DNA of 64,000 bases from Synoicihabitans lomoniglobus. GTDB taxonomy: Bacteria; Verrucomicrobiota; Verrucomicrobiia; Opitutales; Opitutaceae. Position 1 is the first letter of the stretch, and the number at the start of each line of letters is the position of its first letter. Where the stretch lies: assembly GCF_029023725.1 (NCBI RefSeq), contig NZ_CP119075.1, positions 2,351,501-2,415,500 on the forward strand, read 5' to 3'. The position numbers were made by a program, and so were the translations under genes. The notes beneath the pieces were generated by a model. The model searched no databases, was not told the origin of the DNA, and worked only from the letters and a program-made list of their open reading frames with translations. Below are positions 60,718-64,000 of this stretch, one piece after another.

Positions 60718-61335
60718 TCATCCCCGGGGTTGGCGACGCATCCATGCCGCCAATTCCTGCCAGGCCCGGGCGCGATGGCTCAGGGCTTGTTTGGTCTCAG
60801 CCGGCAACACGCCGAACGTGTCCGAATAGCCCGCCGGGATGAACAGCGGATCATAACCAAACCCGCCCGAGCCATCGGGCTCGATAGCGAGCGTGCCATG
60901 ACACCGCCCCTCAAATGTCGCGGTCAGACCGTCCGGCCCCGCCAGTTGCAGCACGCACACGTAATGCGCCCCCCGCTCCGCCGACGACACATGGCGCATG
61001 TCTGTCACCAGCTTCTGCAGGTTCGCGTCGTCGTCACCAACCGGTCCCGCAAAATACGCCGACTCCACGCCGGGCGCCCCGCCCAAGGCGTCCACGCAAA
61101 TGCCACTGTCATCCGCCAGTGCCCACGCTCCGGCCGGTAGCTGCGCCAGCAGCGCCACCGCTTTCTTGGTCGCGTTGCCAACGAACGTGCCCGTGTCCTC
61201 CACAACTTCCGGCATGCCGCCGACCTCCCGCGCCGAATGGATATCCACCGGCAGGTCATCGGCGTCCGCCAAACGTTGCAGTTCACTCACCTTGTGGGTG
61301 TTGCCGGAAGCCAGGTAAATCGGTTGGCGGTTCAT
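60718..61335 (-). CDS. rdgB: XTP/dITP pyrophosphatase (non-canonical purine NTP hydrolase)
   Basis: 205 residues from the ATG at 61335 (TTG 61344 adds three). Removes dITP and XTP from the nucleotide pool. Family motifs: IYLASGNTHKVSEL, ADDSGICVDALGGAPGVESAYFAG, GGFGYDPLFIPAGYSDTF and SHRARAWQEL. It follows ribD by 14 bases in the same direction and converges on the PilX-like gene. Confidence 0.95.
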   Translation of the reverse strand: MNRQPIYLASGNTHKVSELQRLADADDLPVDIHSAREVGGMPEVVEDTGTFVGNATKKAVALLAQLPAGAWALADDSGICVDALGGAPGVESAYFAGPVGDDDANLQKLVTDMRHVSSAERGAHYVCVLQLAGPDGLTATFEGRCHGTLAIEPDGSGGFGYDPLFIPAGYSDTFGVLPAETKQALSHRARAWQELAAWMRRQPRG

Positions 61336-61349
61336 CGCAGCCAACGTCG

Positions 61350-62510
61350 TCAGACACGCGTAAATACGGTTTCATCCACGTGCACCCGGTCGGGATACAC
61401 GATGCGACCGCGCATCAATTGATCGTCCCCGAACACCGCGTGATGCACCTCGGTCAACCGCAGCGCCGTATCCAGACGCTCGGTGCGCAGGCCGGTGAAG
61501 CCGGACTTGGATTTGTCATCAGCCAGCACCATCGGCGCCCGGTAGTTGAACAAATAATCGAGTTCGCGCGCGCGCATCAATTCGCCAATGAGCTGGGCCC
61601 CGCCCTCCACGTATACGCCGGTGATTTTTTCCGCCGCACAGCGCGCTTTGAAATCGGAAAACGCCACCCGCTGCGTATCCGAGGGCACCACCCAGACCTT
61701 GATGCCCAGGTTCTCCAATTTACGCACGTAACCCAGCCCTCCGTGCGGCGTGGTGACCACGATGGTGCGCTCCTTGAACTCGTCGGTGTAAACGCGAGGC
61801 ATGTTGCGATCGACCACCGTGCGTAACAAACCGTCGAATACGAAACGGTGCGGACACCACTCGTCGCCGTTGGGCAACCGCGCGGTGAGGCGAGGATCAT
61901 CCTGCAACACCGTCATGGCTCCGACCGCGATGCTCGGAAACAACCGCCGCCAATGATGCACATCCGCCCGGGACTGTTCATTGGTGATCCACTGCGAATC
62001 ACCGGTGCGGGTCGCGATACGGCCGTCAATGGTCACCGCCGTCTTTGCGGCCACCAACGGCTTACCGGTCGAAATCCAGTGATTGAAAATCAGATTCAGA
62101 TCGAGGCACTCCCGCTCCAACACTCCTGCCGTCACTTCGACGCCCGCCGTGCGCAACACCTCCAGACCGCGCCCGGCATGATCCGGATTCGCGTCGTTGG
62201 CGCCGACCACGACGCGCTTGATCCCCGCAGCGATGATGGCGTCGCAACACGCGCCCGTGCGGCCCGCGGTCGAACACGGCTCCAACGTCACGTAGAGCGT
62301 CGCCGTCTTGCCGGGTTTGCGCCCCAGCGCGGTCAAGGCGGCTTTCTCTGCGTGCGGTCCCCCGTCGGAGGCATGGTGACCTTCCGCGACGATCTTGCCG
62401 CGCTCCACCAAGACCGCTCCCACCATGGGATTCGGATGCGTTTCGCCCCACGCTTGGCGCGCCAGGTCCAGCGCCCGTGTCATGAATTGTTCGTCGTTAG
62501 GGTCGGACAT
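61350..62510 (-). CDS. ribD: Bifunctional riboflavin biosynthesis deaminase/reductase
   Basis: 386 residues. The N-terminal deaminase domain has the zinc site HAEKAAL (about 53-55) and PCSTAGRTGACC with its cysteines; the C-terminal reductase has KTAVTIDGRIATRTGDSQWI, the VGAMTVLQDDPRLTAR region and a VEGGAQLIG segment. Catalyses the second and third steps of riboflavin synthesis. It overlaps the MBL-fold gene by 14 bases, so MBL, ribD and rdgB form an operon; no FMN riboswitch is seen. Confidence 0.95.
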   Translation of the reverse strand: MSDPNDEQFMTRALDLARQAWGETHPNPMVGAVLVERGKIVAEGHHASDGGPHAEKAALTALGRKPGKTATLYVTLEPCSTAGRTGACCDAIIAAGIKRVVVGANDANPDHAGRGLEVLRTAGVEVTAGVLERECLDLNLIFNHWISTGKPLVAAKTAVTIDGRIATRTGDSQWITNEQSRADVHHWRRLFPSIAVGAMTVLQDDPRLTARLPNGDEWCPHRFVFDGLLRTVVDRNMPRVYTDEFKERTIVVTTPHGGLGYVRKLENLGIKVWVVPSDTQRVAFSDFKARCAAEKITGVYVEGGAQLIGELMRARELDYLFNYRAPMVLADDKSKSGFTGLRTERLDTALRLTEVHHAVFGDDQLMRGRIVYPDRVHVDETVFTRV

Positions 62511-63132
62511 AGGGATTGGTGGCTTTTTCCTGCGCTACGGTGGTGGCCGGGCCATGCCCGGGATACAGCGTGGTTTCGTCGTTCAAAGTATAGATGCGAC
62601 TGCGAATCGACGCCGCGAGTTCCTCGCTCGATCCCCCCGGCAAATCGGTGCGTCCCACGCTCCCGGCGAAGATCGCGTCGCCCACGAAAGCGGAGCCGAG
62701 CGCACTGAATACAAACATGATGTTGCCCGGACAATGTCCCGGCACGTGACGAATTTCCACGGCTTCGCCGAGGGCCTCGACGGTGTCCCCTTCCTCGACC
62801 CATTGATCGATGGTGATGCCCTCCAGACCCAGTTTCGCTCCCATGAAATCTTCCATGACTTCCGGTGTTTCGATCATCGTCTTATCAGCGCGATGCCCCA
62901 AGGTCTTGGCCCCGGTCTCCCGCACGATCTCGGCTGCCCCTTGAGTGTGATCCCAGTGGCCGTGGGTGATCCACAATTCGGTCAATTTCACGCCATCGCT
63001 CGCTAACTTGGGCGCAATTTTAGCCCAAATGCCTCCGGGCGCGTCGATGAGCACCGCTTCGCCCCGCGCCGGATCGGTCAGCAAATAGGCGTTGGTTTGG
63101 ATCGGTCCCGCAGGGATCACGTGCAAATTCAT
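62497..63132 (-). CDS. MBL-fold metallohydrolase (glyoxalase II-like)
   Basis: 211 residues. Metallo-beta-lactamase fold with THGHWDHTQG (metal ligands HxHxDH), RHVPGHCPGN, FVGDAIFAGSVGRTDLPGG and the C-terminal LYPGHGPATTV. Matches the YcbL/GloB-like group of small hydroxyacylglutathione hydrolase-like proteins; the true substrate is not settled. It is the first gene of the operon with ribD and rdgB and diverges from leuB. Confidence 0.9.
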   Translation of the reverse strand: MNLHVIPAGPIQTNAYLLTDPARGEAVLIDAPGGIWAKIAPKLASDGVKLTELWITHGHWDHTQGAAEIVRETGAKTLGHRADKTMIETPEVMEDFMGAKLGLEGITIDQWVEEGDTVEALGEAVEIRHVPGHCPGNIMFVFSALGSAFVGDAIFAGSVGRTDLPGGSSEELAASIRSRIYTLNDETTLYPGHGPATTVAQEKATNPYVRP

Positions 63133-63239
63133 CGTCCGGAGGACATCGGGAAATCCCGGATCGGTGCAACGTCCAATTATGCACTTTCACTGGTGGCTTG
63201 CCTCCGTCGCCCGACTTCCCGAGCTTTTTCCCTTTTCCC

Positions 63240-64000
63240 ATGACGAAGCTCCGTTTTGCCGTTCTCCCTGGTGACTATATTGGCCCCGAGGTCATGTCCG
63301 AGGCCCTCCGTGTTTTGCAAGCCGCCGCCGCGCCCGCCGGGCTCGAACTCGACTACACCACCGCCGATGTCGGTGGCGCCGGGATCGATAACCACGGCAA
63401 GGCCCTGCCCGATTCCACCCTCGCCGTGTGCCGCGACGCCGACGCCATTCTATTCGGCTCCGTCGGCGGCCCCAAGTGGGAAACACTCCCGCCGAAGGAG
63501 CAGCCGGAGCGCGCCGCCCTCCTGCCTTTGCGCAAGGCGTTCTCGCTGTTCGCCAACATTCGCCCCGGCCTGCTCTACGGCGAACTCACCGACGCCTCTC
63601 CGCTCAAAACCGAGCGCATCCCCGACGGCATCGACATCGTGTGCATTCGCGAGCTCACCGGCGGCATTTACTTTGGCCAACCCAAGTCGACCACTGAACT
63701 CGAGAACGGTGAATTCCAAGCGATCGACACCATGGTCTACAAAACCAGCGAAATCGAGCGCATCGCCGAAGTCGCCGCCGTCACGGCCAAATCCCGCGGC
63801 GGTCGCGTCTGTTCCGTCGACAAGGCCAACGTGCTCGAGACCTCCGTGCTCTGGCGCAAGACGGTCACCGCCTACTTCGCGAAAAACCACCCGGACCTCG
63901 CCCTCACCCACATGTATGTCGACAACGCCGCCATGCAGCTCGCGCGTGATCCCAACCAGTTCGACGTGCTCTTCACCGAAAACATGTTTGGCGACATCCT
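63240..64000 (+). CDS. leuB: 3-isopropylmalate dehydrogenase (3' truncated by window)
   Basis: The ATG at 63240 opens a frame that runs to the window end; 253 codons are visible of about 350-370. Oxidatively decarboxylates 3-isopropylmalate in leucine synthesis with NAD+. Motifs: [13 protein letters not shown] at the N-terminus, [35 protein letters not shown] and [19 protein letters not shown]. The order [10 protein letters not shown] and the wide spacing fit leuB rather than icd. The 107-base divergent gap to the MBL gene holds no visible leader or attenuator. Confidence 0.95.
   Translation, partial: MTKLRFAVLPGDYIGPEVMSEALRVLQAAAAPAGLELDYTTADVGGAGIDNHGKALPDSTLAVCRDADAILFGSVGGPKWETLPPKEQPERAALLPLRKAFSLFANIRPGLLYGELTDASPLKTERIPDGIDIVCIRELTGGIYFGQPKSTTELENGEFQAIDTMVYKTSEIERIAEVAAVTAKSRGGRVCSVDKANVLETSVLWRKTVTAYFAKNHPDLALTHMYVDNAAMQLARDPNQFDVLFTENMFGDI

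Overview
The window is GC-rich and almost fully coding. The gene content points to a Gram-negative heterotroph of the Verrucomicrobiota, most likely an Opitutaceae-like lineage. Support for this is lipid A synthesis (lpxK), very large exported YDG/MBG repeat proteins ending in a paired '[11 protein letters not shown]' type domain, MoxR/DUF58/BatA-type gene clusters with giant partner proteins, many prepilins, and numerous short palindromic intergenic repeats. The assignment is inference from gene families; no rRNA or tRNA gene is visible.

Layout. 1-8511 is the 3' part of a giant secreted repeat protein with a strong terminator. 8729-23336 is mixed housekeeping: pgi, a coiled-coil membrane protein, a 57-residue lipoprotein, rsmI, a Ppx/GppA phosphatase, an RluA-family pseudouridine synthase, an adenosine deaminase-family enzyme, an M29 aminopeptidase, lpxK, panD, a class V aminotransferase, topB and an anchored hypothetical protein. 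23496-24440 is class II fructose-bisphosphate aldolase. 24664-39391 is one long co-directional cluster: TPR/gluzincin lipoprotein, DUF4159 protein, MoxR ATPase, DUF58 protein, BatA-like vWA protein, a 1221-residue coiled-coil membrane protein, an 800-residue vWA/amidotransferase-like membrane protein and a cysteine-less caspase-fold (C13-like) protein. 39391-39860 holds no gene but four and a quarter tandem 110-base units, each containing two hairpins. 39861-48798 carries menaquinone genes (menB; menF-menD) around kup, a GNAT and a beta-propeller protein, then metG. 48890-50790 is a two-component pair. 51010-60716 is a pilin region: two successive cassettes of PilV-like, PilW-like and giant PilX-like proteins, separated by a 1.7-kb insertion sequence that carries its own AbrB-like gene. 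60718-63132 is rdgB, ribD and an MBL-fold hydrolase, and the window ends inside leuB.

How the genes fit together. MenF, MenD and MenB serve menaquinone synthesis (SEPHCHC pathway). The MoxR cluster is a typical AAA+ chaperone plus vWA membrane assembly of unknown substrate. The two pilin cassettes look like alternative minor-pilin/tip-adhesin sets of a type IV pilus or type II secretion-like machine, with a NarL-type two-component system next door as a possible regulator. The most unusual items are the BIME-like hairpin array, the duplicated pilin cassettes with the IS exactly between them, the hairpin cluster after topB, the 570-base internal duplication at the left edge and the cysteine-less caspase-fold protein.
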